From positions 705,001 to 769,000 of the forward strand of contig NW_026705236.1 in NCBI RefSeq assembly GCF_029867415.1: a DNA stretch of 64,000 bases. The letters are read 5' to 3'. Origin of the DNA: Vicia villosa. Taxonomy: Eukaryota; Streptophyta; Magnoliopsida; Fabales; Fabaceae. Positions within the stretch are counted from its first letter, which is position 1. Every line of letters begins with the position of its first letter. The notes under the pieces were generated by a model. That model was not told where the DNA came from. It saw nothing but the letters and a program-made list of their open reading frames with translations, and searched no databases. Shown piece by piece: positions 46,477 to 57,549 of this stretch. The position numbers and the translations under genes were made by a program.

Positions 46477-46494
46477 TGGGTATCAGAGCAGGTC
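46477..46494 (+). other. Retrotransposon primer binding site
   Basis: TGGGTATCAGAGCAGGTC follows the LTR end by two bases. Apart from an extra G it fits the TGGTATCAGAGC site complementary to the initiator methionine tRNA 3' end, which primes minus-strand synthesis in Tekay-type elements. Confidence 0.85.
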
Positions 46495-46636
46495 GATTCT
46501 TGACCCAACTATGAGACATCATTACTTAATTCTTTCTTCCTCATATGTGTGTATTATTGGCATGATCCTTAATGTCATAGTATATAGTGTTAGGTCTGAT
46601 CAACTTAATTTCTATATGTGTGATATGCAGGATCAT

Positions 46637-47665
46637 AAATGAGCGACCACGAGGAACTGGAAGGTCTATGGGCACTCGTGCGTAAAATGTAGACCCGAAT
46701 CAAGAGTTTGGAAATTATTGGAATCAATCTGTTAATGCACCAGTAACAACAAAATTAGTTGTATATGCAACAACAACAACAACAACAACAATAACAACAC
46801 TAGTTTATGATGTAGATGATGCATCAAAGGCAAGGTAGTGCACGACCTCAGCATGTCCAACAGAGTGTGGGGAATCAGAGTTTCTGAGAATTAAACCGAA
46901 TGAATCCACTTGAGTTTGAAGAAGGTCTAAACCCTCTCTTAGCACATGACTGACTCACTAGCATGGAGCGAATCTTCCATGTGGCTCCATGTAGTGAGGA
47001 AGAGAAAGTAACAATTTCCATGCATATGCTAAGAGGTCCTGCAACAAGGTGGTGGACCAGTGCTTCGGCTTATATTACCACACAGAGTATTCCAAAGGAC
47101 CAGGATCACTTCAAGGGTGTATTTTTAGATAAGTATTTTCCATATAGTTTGGGGGCTAAAAAAGAATTAGAATTCCATCAGTTGTGTCACGAAAATATGT
47201 TAGTAACTGAGTTAATAAATTTTTTAAAGACATGGTGGTTTATTCTATCCAATCCTTATATGATCCTGATAAGAGTTGTAAGTTCAACGAATTTAATTTT
47301 TCTTAGCGGAAAGATTGAGCGTAGTGTTACTCAAGAGCGGCTCGACAGTTATGCAGAACTGTTGCAACAATACTATGTCGCTGAAAATAGTTTAAAGAAT
47401 AATCAGGCTTAGAGAGATCAAGCAAGGCTAGTTCAGAATGATCATGGTAGGTCTAGCTATTAGATGAAGCCTAAAGGCTCTCCGTTCAAGGGGAAATAAG
47501 CTCTGGGTGTGAGACTAGTGCAACCCCCACAATGTAGCATCTGCAATAAGTTTCACTTTGGAAAGTGCAAGAGTAGATCATAGAAAAGTTATCGTTGTCA
47601 GAAAATGGGTCATATTGCAAAAGATTGTCCAACACAAAAAGCATTAGGAAGAGGGATAGGCTGAA
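46637..47665 (+). pseudogene. Gypsy gag remnant
   Basis: Structural protein of the retrotransposon particle. The region starts MSDHEELEGLWALVRKM and is soon broken by stops. The core domain is open from 46963 to 47412: MERIFHVAPCSEEEKVTISM, LRGPATRWW and FKGVFLDKYFPYS, all typical of the Retrotrans_gag family. A zinc region follows with CNKFHFGKC and then CQKMGHIAKDCP (CCHC), separated by stops. A TAG ends the core at 47410. Glutamine-codon runs (CAA) at 46745-46800 precede the core. Confidence 0.85.
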
Positions 47666-47689
47666 TTTATACCTTAGACGCCAAGAAAG

Positions 47690-48265
47690 CCAAGGGTAAC
47701 ATCAACCTCATACCGGTACATCTTACATGCATGACCAACCTTTATTTGTTCTGTTTTATTGTGGAGTGTCTCACTCCTTTATTTTAATCAAGTGTGTGCA
47801 AAGACTTGAGTTAGAAGTAGTCCTTCTATTATCCCGATGGTATTCACCCCCGTTACGGATAACAACATAGAGACCCCGTGGGTTTGTGAGGATTTCCTAA
47901 TATTTGTGAATTTTCATGTGTTCTTAATCGACTTGATGTGCTTACCCTTCAAGAGAATAGATGTGATATTATGGATGGACTGACTATCCACCAATTCTGT
48001 ATACATTGGCTACAAGAAGAAGGCTATTTTCATACATGCCGAAGAATTTGAGATGTTTAGTGATCATAAGGGTTTGAAGTATCTATTTGATGTGAAAGAG
48101 TTAACCATGCGTCAATGGAGATGGATGGAGTTTATGAAAGATTATGACTTCGAGTGAAAATATTACCCATGGAAAGCTAATAAAGTCGTAGATGCGGTGA
48201 GAAAGAAAGAAATGCACGCGATCCAGATAATGATGTTAGAGCATGATTTGTTGAAAAGATTCTGA
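47690..48265 (+). pseudogene. Gypsy protease fused to RNase H fragment
   Basis: Protease-like sequence shows CGVSHSFI-like residues near 47762-47790 and DVILWMD near 47968. It runs up to IFIHAEEFE at about 48049. It is then joined directly to MFSDHKGLKYLFDVKEL (48052 onward), MRQWRWMEFMKDYDFE and KANKVVDAVRKKE, which belong to the RNase H end of reverse transcriptase. The palm and finger domains are absent. Several stops and frameshifts add to the damage. Confidence 0.75.
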
Positions 48266-48489
48266 AACCTTGACCTATAATTCACATGGACTCAGGTCTT
48301 CAACAATAACAACATCAATCAAAAACACGATAATAATGGTGGTGAGAAGATGCTTTGTTTAAATAGTCTTAGGATCTAGGCAGACCTCCAGAAAATGTTA
48401 AGACATATGGAAATGAATATAGTATCACCATGGAGTTGAGTAACATACATTTGTATGAAGTAGAATTTGTAACTTTCACCTTCTAAAAA

Positions 48490-49990
48490 TGATTTTCTGA
48501 GCCTTGAAATTTTACTTTTATATAACTACTACTCTCAACATAAGTTATTTACTTTTAATCCTACTATCTTTTCCTCAAACAGTTAATTCAAAATCAATTT
48601 GTTTCCTCCCATAACCAAACAGACATTTATTCTATTCAATTAGTTAATTAATTTGAACCGGTGGAGTTTCACATCATAGCATTTGAAGTTGAATCAAAGA
48701 TGCACATGGGTGGGGCTTGATTCTTAATGCAATCCAACAGCCACGTACGCCAAAACGACCTAGTTTGCTGCCCTTCAACTGCTGCCATCCACCTCATAAT
48801 TTTACTAACAACAAAAAGATTGAGAGGATATATGGATGCACAAAAATAACTTTGGATACCTACCCATCTTCTCTCCCACAAATAGCTTTGGATACCCCAA
48901 ACTTCCCTTGGATAAAAGCTAAAAACAAAAAGTGTGATGCATGACCATTCACATCGAATCATCGATTGTTGAGTCTTTAAAGCATGCAAGAAATGTTCTA
49001 TTTAACTATTTAGGCAATTTTTGTGAGATCAAACTATTTAAGAATCAATCTATAATATTTAAATAATTTGATTTTAAATAAAGCTTGTCAATAGGGAAAG
49101 TGTAATATTCAAAGAAAAATTTTAAAAAAACTTGCTAATAACAAAAAAGAAATTAGAAAATAGTTGTTAATAAAAATTTAATAATTACAAATATAAAAAT
49201 ATACAAATAATATTTTTTAATGATAGTTTATCTTTCTTTTTTTTTTTTAGCATAAAACATGCAAAGAAATTCCCACACCTTAAGATGGTATTACAAATTT
49301 AAATCCGCACCATAAGAGTGCCGGATTAAAAAAAATGTTTTTGACAGAGGACTAAATAAGTATAAAAATGTAGTTTAAGTATTTTGATTTGAGAGAAATA
49401 AATGAATTTTTAAAATATATATAAATTTTTCATTATCAATACTATTAAATATATTATGTTATATAAGTTACTAAATATATATTTAACACTATTCGTATTG
49501 AATAAAGATTTTTCACTAATTGCAAATGAGGTCAAATAAACATAAATATGTTTTCTAATAAAACACTAAAAAAAATTCTTCAAACTAGATATTGTTGAAG
49601 AAATAGAAGAGAAAAATAAAATGGACAAAAATAAAATTGTTGAAGAAATAGAAGATAAAAACATTAATTTTGTATACTACTTTTTAAAGTTAAATGAAAC
49701 ATATAAATCTGTTAAATGTAGAGTAATAGAAAGTGAAAGAAGTTTAAAGAAAAATTATATGATAAAAGGAAAAGATGTTTAAAAATTAAGGAGAGAAAGT
49801 AAAAAAAAATATGAAAGATATATTTAGTAATGAAAAATTGATAAGTTAAAATGTAAATTTATATTATGATGTATCTTAATGAAATTAATTAAATTTAATA
49901 GGGTTGAAAATTTATTATTATGATACTATCAAATGAAGTTTTTTTTTTTTTTTTTTTGTGTGGGTGGGGGGTTGAGCCCCCAATTCAATG
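48490..49990. other. AT-rich non-coding stretch
   Basis: No gene is recognised. A T run of about 19 bp lies at 49938-49957. The 106-codon frame at 48669-48989 (minus) is opposed by another frame and shows no family resemblance. Confidence 0.45.
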
Positions 49991-49994
49991 TACA

Positions 49995-50230
49995 TGCAAC
50001 GGAGATATGGTTTCTTATATAGAAAGATATTCTTAGAATTTCTAATATTAAATGTTGGGTAATATTTTGGTTGTAATGTAAGGGTTATGAAACATTTCTA
50101 AACACAACGAGATGGAGTGATTCATGTATTGAGAGGTTGAGAAATTAGATCTCAAATGGTAGAAATAAGGTAGTGTTCGATTGAACTTGTTGAGATAATA
50201 TCTTGTAATTCATTTGCTATATATTGATCG
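49995..50230. repeat. LTR fragment related to the 18-kb Copia
   Basis: ACATTTCTAAACACAACGAG, GTGATTCATGTATTGAGAGG and ATCTTGTAATTCATTTGC parallel segments of the LTRs at 18037 and 20627 in the same order. Similarity is partial, so this is a diverged relative. Confidence 0.5.
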
Positions 50231-50239
50231 AGATGAAGA

Positions 50240-50500
50240 TAGGAAAATAGGAAGAACTGAAACCAATGGTAAACAACAAATTATCCATTAACCTTGCAAA
50301 TAATCTCTTAATGCATGGAATGAGAAAACACATTGAAACCAAATTTCACTTTCTTAGAGATGAAGTAAGTGCAAAATTAATTTAAGATGGTGTATAATAA
50401 AGGATCAACTTGCAGATATTTTACCTAAGCCGCTCAATATTGAAAAGTTAAAAGAGATAAGAAGTATGCTCGATGTAGTAAGGGTAGGATCTTTGAATTA
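50240..50500 (+). pseudogene. C-terminal end of a Copia RNase H
   Basis: The frame reads INLANNLLMHGMRKHIETKF, then HFLRDEVSAKL, a stop, and decayed QLADIFTKPL-like sequence. It corresponds to the last quarter of Copia RNase H, where NPVxHxRxKHIxxxxHFxR is typical. It is followed at about 50490 by a purine-rich stretch. Only this tail of the element is present upstream of the next element. Confidence 0.8.
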
Positions 50501-50661
50501 ATATGGAGTGTTGAAGTGTAATTCTAGTTGAGATACTGAGAGGGACCAAAAACTTATTTAACCTTAAAATAAAATTATTATTTTTGTTTAAAAAGTATTA
50601 AAATATCTTTTTTTTTTTTGGAATTAAGGAGGACCGATATAAAATTGTGTGATTAAACCAT

Positions 50662-50880
50662 CTTCATCACTTCATTAACCAACATTTTACATTTCATTAA
50701 CCAACTTTGTTTTACTTCCAAAAATTATTTTTAATATCTGCGCTATGATTAACCAACTTCATCATTTCATTAACCAACATTTTATATTTCATTAATCAAC
50801 TTTGTTTTACTACTAAAAATTATTTTTAATATCTAAGTGTTTATTAACCAATATTTTATACATCATTAACCAACTTTATT
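50662..50880. repeat. 95-bp tandem repeat
   Basis: CTTCATCA-TTCATTAACCAAC recurs at 50662 and 50757, each followed by ACTTTGTTTTACT and TTATTTTTAATATCT. A third partial copy continues to about 50880. It lies in the probable LTR region of a Copia element. No coding potential. Confidence 0.8.
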
Positions 50881-51406
50881 CATGTACTATTCGTATCACT
50901 CTATTCACGTTCATGTCATTGTTCACCGTATTTGTAAATAGTAAATATGGTTTAGGTGTAAGAAGTGATATAAGAATATCATTGTTGTTTTTATTAAATT
51001 AGTTTAACTCTACTTTATTCACCATTGGCTACAGGCTTTATACACATTAACTAGCTGTTATGACAATTATGACTTTTCCTAGTTTATAGCTAATACTTTG
51101 TATATAAATAGGTGCATTTATCACCTATTTAATTTTTAAGTCTTTAATATCATTTTGAATGAAGGCTTCACGTTTCATATTTTCAACTACCAGATGTTAA
51201 TATGATATCAGCTTTTACTACTCTGATAATCTCTTTCTCTTTCCTCCAATCTTATCCACATTTCTAATTGGTCACTTTTGTTACCCTAAACGCGTTTTCC
51301 AATCAACTTTTGTTATCTCCTCTATCTCTCTTCCTTGATCCTTTAATTTCTCCTTATGTGTCGTCTCCCTTCTTTCTTTTGGGTTCTCAATACCGTCTTC
51401 TTCACC

Positions 51407-52113
51407 ATGCCAAACTCACCAGACAAAACCCCACCACTCACTCCTCCCAAAAAGAATGACGAAACCAACAAATCCTACCAAACTGACATGCTTGATCCAT
51501 TTTACTTGCATCCCAGTGACAACCTAGGCATCTCCATTGTTTCACCATCGCCTAACAACCAAAACTATCATTCTTGGTCACGCTCGATCAAATTTGCTCT
51601 CATATCCAAGAACAAAATTGGATTTCTTAATGGCACCCTCCTTCGACCTTCCTCCTCTGACCACACGACGTTAGCTTGGGACCGATGTAATACGATGGTT
51701 ATGGCTTGGATAACAAATTCCATTGAGCCTAAAATTGCAGAGAGAATTTTGTGGATGGATTCTGCGCACGAAATCTGGCAAGAACTCCAAGATCGTTACC
51801 ATCAAGGTGACATTTTTCGCATTTTCGACCTCCAAGAAGAGATTTTTACGTTACAGCAAGGTGACTCCAACATAACACAATATTTCACCATCCTAAAGAA
51901 ACTATGGCAAGAACTTGAGAACTTCCGCCCTATTCCCTCGTATCTCTGCAATATCAAGTGTTCCTGCAATCTTCTCCCCACCATCAAGCAATATCGTGAA
52001 AATGACTATGTCATACGATTCCTAAAACGACTAAAAGAACAATATCTGACGGTTCGATCAAGCATAAGGCTTATGCAACCCCTTCCTCCCATCAACAAGG
52101 TTTTCTCCCTCTT
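51407..52113 (+). pseudogene. Copia gag, N-terminal part
   Basis: The reading frame is open from MPNSPDKTPPLTPPKKNDET. It carries the Copia N-terminal segment (DPFYLHPSDNLGISIVSP, NYHSWSRSIKFAL) and a UBN2-like domain (WITNSIEPKIAERI, EIWQELQDRYHQGD, YDVIRFLKRL-like). At 52113 it meets the TG of the inserted LTR after INKVFSL. The downstream half begins LLIKQELQ at 56756; keeping one target copy joins the two in frame. This half has no internal stop, so the element was fairly young when it was hit. Confidence 0.88.
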
Positions 52114-52599
52114 TGTAGCGGTGAATTTGGTGAGACTAGAGTCATGGGAAGACTTAGCTCATTTTAAACAGAGTCGCCACCGCGCTTTATTGTTTCCAAA
52201 AGGAATGGGTGACAGAGCGAATAAAACCCACATAAGTTTTTAAAATCAAAACTAATAAACTTATCAGAGTTCTAGCTACGGAGGGTTTGTTATACAAGGG
52301 GAAGGTTTTAAGCACCCCTCATATCCATGGTACTCCATGAGAACCTATTTGTTTTTAAGTTATTTTCTTTTGTTTATAAATAACCTTTTTTGTGAAAATC
52401 CTATGTGAAAAACTTGTTTGAAATAGAGGGTGGGGATGGGAAGAGAAGTTTTGAAAGTGAGCTCGATAAGATATCGCACCTTAGGCCTACATACCCCTTA
52501 AGTGCAATAGGGAAGTCAGAGCTTCTGTAGTTCCTCTTTTAAAAAAGGAAAAAGGGGGCCAAAGTGGCCAAAATCTTTTTGGGTGTGAGCTTTAAAATA

Positions 52600-52940
52600 C
52601 TCACAAGTTTTTTTAAAGAGGGTTAAGCTTTAAAATACTTAACAGGTTTAAAAGAAGATTAGGCTTTAAAATACCTAATGAGTTTAAAAGGGTTATGCTT
52701 TAAAATGCTTAACAAGTTAAAAAAGATTAGGCTTTAAAATACCTAATAAGTTTAAAAGGTTAAGCTTTAAAATACTTAACAAATTTAAAAGAAGATTAGG
52801 CTTTAAAATACCTAATGAGTTTAAAAGGGTTAAGCTTTAAAATACTTAACAAGTTAAAAAAGGATTAGGCTTTAAAATACCTAATAAATTTTAAAAGGTT
52901 AAGCTTTAAAATACTTAACAATTTTAAAACAAATTAAAGA
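52600..52940. repeat. GCTTTAAAATAC tandem repeat
   Basis: About ten units of roughly 33 bp alternate GGTTAAGCTTTAAAATACTT and GATTAGGCTTTAAAATACCT, each followed by AA-AGTTTAAAA. Every second unit matches better, so the array looks like a 66-bp higher-order repeat. It lies inside the Ogre-like LTR. Confidence 0.88.
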
Positions 52941-53931
52941 AGGACCAAGCTTTAAAATATAAGGTCAATGGGTTAAGAGAATTTTCACCGGGAATAATTC
53001 ATCTCTTAACACCAAGGTTTAAAAACAAGATCAATGGATCAAGAATAGTTTCACCGGAAATAATTCTATTCTTAAAACCAAGGTTTCAAAACAAAAAGGG
53101 TTTTTGGCTAAGCTTTAACAATACAAAACCATAAACAAGTGAAAAGCTTTAAAATACCTTGCACAAACATAAAAGAGATTGGAAAAGAATTTAAGTACCT
53201 TGACAATTTAGTCAATATCATTCCCATCCTTTGGATAAAACATCAAGCTTAAACAATTAATAATAAATACCTCATGTATGTATAAGAACAAACAAGTGAG
53301 TGTTAACAAGCAAGAGATGAATGTATCTAAACCCTTGAATGATGAATGATTAATGTGATGATTAAACATTGGGTTAGATAAACAAAATAAATAAGAGATA
53401 ATAATTAAGTACAATGCATGGATTAAAATCAACAAGTATGTACAATGATAAACATGGATAAACAAAGATCAACATGTTGCAAATTTTTTGGTTAGGGTTT
53501 TAAACCTAAGGATTTTAATATTAGGGTTTTCAAATTAGGGTTTCTAAAGAAATACCTAGACCTAATTGATTTTAATTATTAAATACCAAATTCTTTAAGA
53601 GAATTGGTCTAAGGGTACATGAGAAAGTCAATGACATTCTAACCTAACCCTAAACAAGTATTTACAAAAATATACTAATTCACTTTAGAAAAATATTCAA
53701 AAGAAACATAATTTTGTTGATTTTTTAATGTTAAAAGACTTGTTTTTAATTAATTTTTAAATGATGATAAAATAAATATTTTTTGGGATTTTTAATCATG
53801 GTATTAAAATACACTAATTAAATAAAACACAAAAAAAAAGAAGAGATTAAAAATAATTAATCTACTATTTTTAGTGATTTTTCAAAGTTTAATAAAAAGA
53901 CTAAAAAAACAAGTAATAAAAATTAATACTT

Positions 53932-54005
53932 TGGTCTTGAGAGGGTTTGAACTCAGGACCTTCACTATTGCAACACACAACTTAACCACTGGGCCAAGCG
54001 CGTGC
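53932..54005 (-). repeat. tRNA-like sequence 1
   Basis: On the minus strand TGGCCCAGTGG (A-box-like, 53986-53996) is followed 31 bases later by GAGTTCAAACCC (B-box-like, 53943-53954). Spacing is right for a tRNA or tRNA-derived element, but no acceptor stem is evident. Confidence 0.55.
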
Positions 54006-54074
54006 GTTTGATCAATAGGCCCAATCAGTTCAACATAACACTTAACTAGCAGTGAAAATGTGAAAAAAAAATGC

Positions 54075-54160
54075 AAAAGGTCTGGGGAGAGGGGGATTCG
54101 AACCCCAGACATGAGGGTCATGAGCGCTTTAGGTGGGAGAGTGGTAACCAAGTGAGCTGT
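54075..54160 (-). repeat. tRNA-like sequence 2
   Basis: On the minus strand AGCTCACTTGGTTAC (54144-54158) resembles an A box and D-arm. GGTTCGAATCC (54094-54104) is a perfect B box within a T-arm-like GGGG-TTCGAAT-CCCC hairpin. The acceptor stem is not convincing, so this is a tRNA relic or tRNA-derived repeat, not a gene. Confidence 0.6.
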
Positions 54161-54795
54161 AACGATGTAGTCGTTACTGAATCAACTTCAATTGATTATA
54201 TTTTAAATTAAGACCTAAATGGAATTTTTTCCAACTTCATCTTCTACCTTCAGCAACAACGATGAACAACAACAACACTACCATGGCGCCAAATTCAAAC
54301 TTGATCAAATCTCAATTATTTTTAACAAAGTAAAACACTAATTTGATCAGAATTTCACCACGAATTCAACCATGCAACTTTCATAAATTTATTCACACTG
54401 TAACTCATGAATTTAACTGAAACTCGTATGAACCCTAAAATTCAAATTTCAAATTAAACTCTTAAATCAAACAATCAATATTCAGAACCTTAGGGCTATC
54501 ATTCCTTGTGTGAAACAGAACATTTTGGTAACATGAAGCATATAAATTGAGCTCCTTTTGAGGGAGCTCGAAATCAAGTCACATACCTCTAAAAATGGAG
54601 GTCTGGAGAGCAATGTAGTGGACCTGGGAATGCCTCAAGGACTCAAACAACTTCTATGAACCTCAGGGAAGCTATTGCAATGCTTAGAACTCTTTGATTG
54701 TACCTGCAAAACAAAATTCGATTTCCACTTGGAGGAGAAAAAGTTATGGTTAGTGTGCTATGGAAATGATGTTCCAGATGCAAAAAAGAAGTTTA

Positions 54796-55141
54796 GATAG
54801 CTTCTATATGATGTTTAGAAGCTATCAAACTCAAAAGGCCTCAAAACGCACGAGTAAAACTTGATTTCCAAACTTTGGTTCAAAGGTTCTTTAAAATGAA
54901 ATTTGAAGGGTGATTTTGGATTTTAGGTGTTTGGCAAGTGTTTGGATGTTCTGAATAGCTTCAATATGGTAAATAGAAGCTATTAGAACAATTGGTTTGG
55001 TTGAAAGTGTTTGGTTTGAAAAATGACAAGTTATGAGCTTAAAAAGGTCTTTAATGAAGTGAAAAATGTGATTTTTGGTTTGGAAGTGTTTGAAAGGCGA
55101 AGAGAGGTATGGACAACTTCTAATTGATGTTTAGAAGTTGT
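54796..55141. repeat. Diverged 158-bp repeat with conserved hairpins
   Basis: Three stem-loops lie at 54796-54826, 54954-54984 and 55113-55141, starting 158 and 159 bp apart. Stems are GATAGCTTCTA/TAGAAGCTATC, AATAGCTTC/GAAGCTATT and ACAACTTCTAA/TTAGAAGTTGT. The intervals share words such as GATTTTGG and AAGTGTTTG, so this is a diverged tandem repeat. Stem sequence changes but pairing is kept. Confidence 0.7.
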
Positions 55142-56755
55142 TCAAACTCTTGTTTGACACCTAGAACTTGTAGAACAAGAATTCACTATAAAAGTGAAAA
55201 GTAGAGAAAATGGAGAATTTCAAGTGACTATGGACTTGGAGAATTATGGTGCAATTGATCAAGGGAGTGATTCCCTCTATTTATAGGCAAGATTTAGGGT
55301 TTGTGGAGGGAAAAATCTCAGAGATTTGAAGCTCCCATGTGATCTTGTACCATGTTGCTTATTTGTGAAGAAATGAGAAAATTGGAGTTCCAATGGCAAG
55401 GTACAAGTTTAAGCATGCTTCCATGACTTTATTCTGAGTTTGGAGAGCTTGCTTGTGGTGTTCAATTTGCTTTTGGTGCAGAAGAGACATTGTAGTGGCT
55501 CAAGGAGTGGACTTTGTGCATAAAGCTTGCTTTACTAGAGTGGAAGTCATGACTTTAGTCCATAAATGGCATGGATTTTGAACAAAGCTTATAACACTTG
55601 GTCCATAGCTCAATAGCAAGTGAAATCATCTGAGTTTGGACATTTGAACAAGTTAAAATGGTTGTACTTGAGAGATTCTTTCATATTTGCAAGGATTTTG
55701 GATTTGGTTCTTCACTTTCTTCATAAAATTTCTTCATTTCAAGTGTTCATGGTGCCATATTGACAAAATCATATCTCATGAATGAAGCCATGGATTTTCA
55801 TGCTACTTAGCTCTTTGGAAAGCCCTTGTTACATACTTCAAATGAGTAGTTAAAAGTTTCCTCAAACTCCCTTTGGATCTTGGAGAAAAATGGACTTAAA
55901 GTGGAGGAAAAACTAGGTAAAACACTTAGAAAATTTTCTAAGTTTTTTGAACATAAACCTTGTTTGCTCAAAATCACTTATAAATAATCACTTTTTGCCA
56001 AAATGTGATGCTTACAAAAATGATTTTTATTTGAAGAGATCTACAACTTTCTTGATGGAAGTTTTTTGAGTTGTATAGGTGAAATTTTGAGATCCATGAA
56101 CTAGGTCAAAATGCACTTAAAAAACCCTAGTTTGACTTTTGTTGACTTTTTGATTCTGGATGAATTCTTTGAATTTTCTTTGATCAAATGTCTTCAATAT
56201 CCATATGATGATGATTTGGGCCCTTAAAAGTCCATGGTTGACTATTTTCCTCAGAAGTCAAAGGTTGACTTGTACAATTGACTTTTTTCAAATGAATGGC
56301 TGTCTTGTGATTTCCAAATGAATCAAGCTCTCCTCTTCAAATGAATGATGTGAATGGACTATAATGTTGATTTGGATGACCTTGAATCATATTTTGAGTC
56401 TTGGAACCATCTCCTGATTGAAAGTCAACCCTCTAGTGGAATTAGGTCAAAAACCCATAATTAGAGCTTCTGATGAACTTGAAGGTGATTGATCTTACAT
56501 TGAACCATCTTTGGGCTTTGGTTTTGATTATATAACTCCTTTGAATCATAGAAGACTGATGAATTTCTTTGTGGGCCTCAAAATCCTAATTTGCTCAATT
56601 TCTTCTTGATTAGTCTCCTGTCTTAGGACACAGGCAACAAACAACAATTTTTTTTTGGTTAGAAAATGACAAATCCATGATGATAATGATAAAAATGATG
56701 ATCCTAATATTTAATCTATGGTGGGATCTCAGTGGTCGAAAATTGGGGTGCAACA

Positions 56756-57549
56756 CTCCTAATAAAACAAGAACTCCAATTTATCTCTCCTATCACAGAT
56801 GAAAAATTTGCAGCCCAAATATCAAAACTCTTCAACAAAGACAAACCATGGGAATCACAAAATAGGTATAACTCAAATGGTCGTGGCCATGGTCTAAAGA
56901 TTTGCACTTTCTGCCAAAAACCTAGCCATACTATCGAAGTCTGATTCAGGAAACATGGATTTACACCCTACATGAAGAAGGGCAATCTCACCAACACAAC
57001 ATCATCTGAAGAATAGGCCTCAGACCAATCTTCTTCAACAGATGGCCACTCTACCGAATTTTCTATGGAAACACAACAGGCTCTGTTTGCCCTTTTGCAG
57101 CAGTCTTCACCTTCTGCATCTAATGTCCATCAAACTCATAACTTACCTCAAACAACATCAGGTATGGTCAATTCTACTCATTCCAAAAATTCTGTAGATA
57201 GCACTTGGTTACTTGACACTGGAGAAACAAGTCATATATGTCCTCAAAACAAATGTTCACTCACTTTATTAAAATTAATCATGTCCATGTTAAACTACCT
57301 AATGGACGTGCTATAGAAACTGATATTGCTGGAACTGTGATTTTCACCAATACCTTTTATCTCACAGATGTTCTATATATACCTCTTTTTTGCACAAATC
57401 TCATTTTTGTCCCAAAATTGACTCAGCACCTTAATTGTACTATACATTTTAACTCCCACCAATGCTTCATACAGGGGATCCCTACCCTGCAGAAGATTGA
57501 TGTAGTTGAATTACAACATGGATTATATGTGCTCACATCTCCTACTCTT
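56756..57549 (+). pseudogene. Copia gag end and protease
   Basis: The frame resumes with LLIKQELQFISPITDEKFAA and the zinc knuckle CTFCQKPSHTIEV, where the next Cys codon has become TGA (56942). It continues in register through KHGFTPYMKKG, a TAG at about 57016 and a Gln/Ser-rich linker to the protease WLLDTGETSH (normally DTGA or DSGA). A frameshift near 57240 moves the reading to FTHFIKINHVHVKLPNGRAI and the GAG-pre-integrase GLYVLTSPTL. There the Tekay LTR begins. At least three disabling changes are visible. Confidence 0.85.

Larger units (their letters stand above)
45750..48480 (+). mobile_element. Decayed Tekay-type Gypsy retrotransposon
   Basis: A 5' LTR remnant runs to GGGTGTTACA (ending 46474) and includes ACCCGGGAAAAGGGAGACAG and CCCCGCCTTAGTGGGCAGGA. 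A primer binding site, gag, protease and a short RNase H part follow in the correct order. Reverse transcriptase and integrase are missing and no 3' LTR is visible. The element is a deletion derivative. Confidence 0.8.
52114..56755 (-). mobile_element. Ogre-like solo LTR, 4.6 kb
   Basis: Read on the minus strand the unit starts TGTTGCACCCCAATTTTCGA, carries GGTGGCGACTCTG about 80 bp before its end, and finishes in CA. Flanks are CTCTT (52109-52113) and CTCCT (56756-56760), a 5-bp target duplication with one change. No gag, pol or second LTR is present, so it is best read as a solo LTR left by recombination. The length and the GGTGGCGACTC end fit Ogre/Tat-type Gypsy elements. It contains tandem repeats and two tRNA-like sequences. 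Confidence 0.78.
51000..57549 (+). mobile_element. Copia retrotransposon interrupted by later insertions
   Basis: A probable LTR part with TATATAAATAGG (about 51100) ends CTACCA at 51192. It is followed by a weak primer site TGATATCAGC (51203-51212), then gag from 51407. Gag is interrupted at 52114-56755 by a solo LTR. It resumes at 56756 with the zinc knuckle and protease, and is cut again at 57550 by a Tekay LTR. The rest of pol is not in the window on this side. Confidence 0.8.

Noticed and set aside
48669..48989. 106-codon minus-strand frame
   Set aside because: No family resemblance, an opposing open frame of similar length, and location among retroelement debris.
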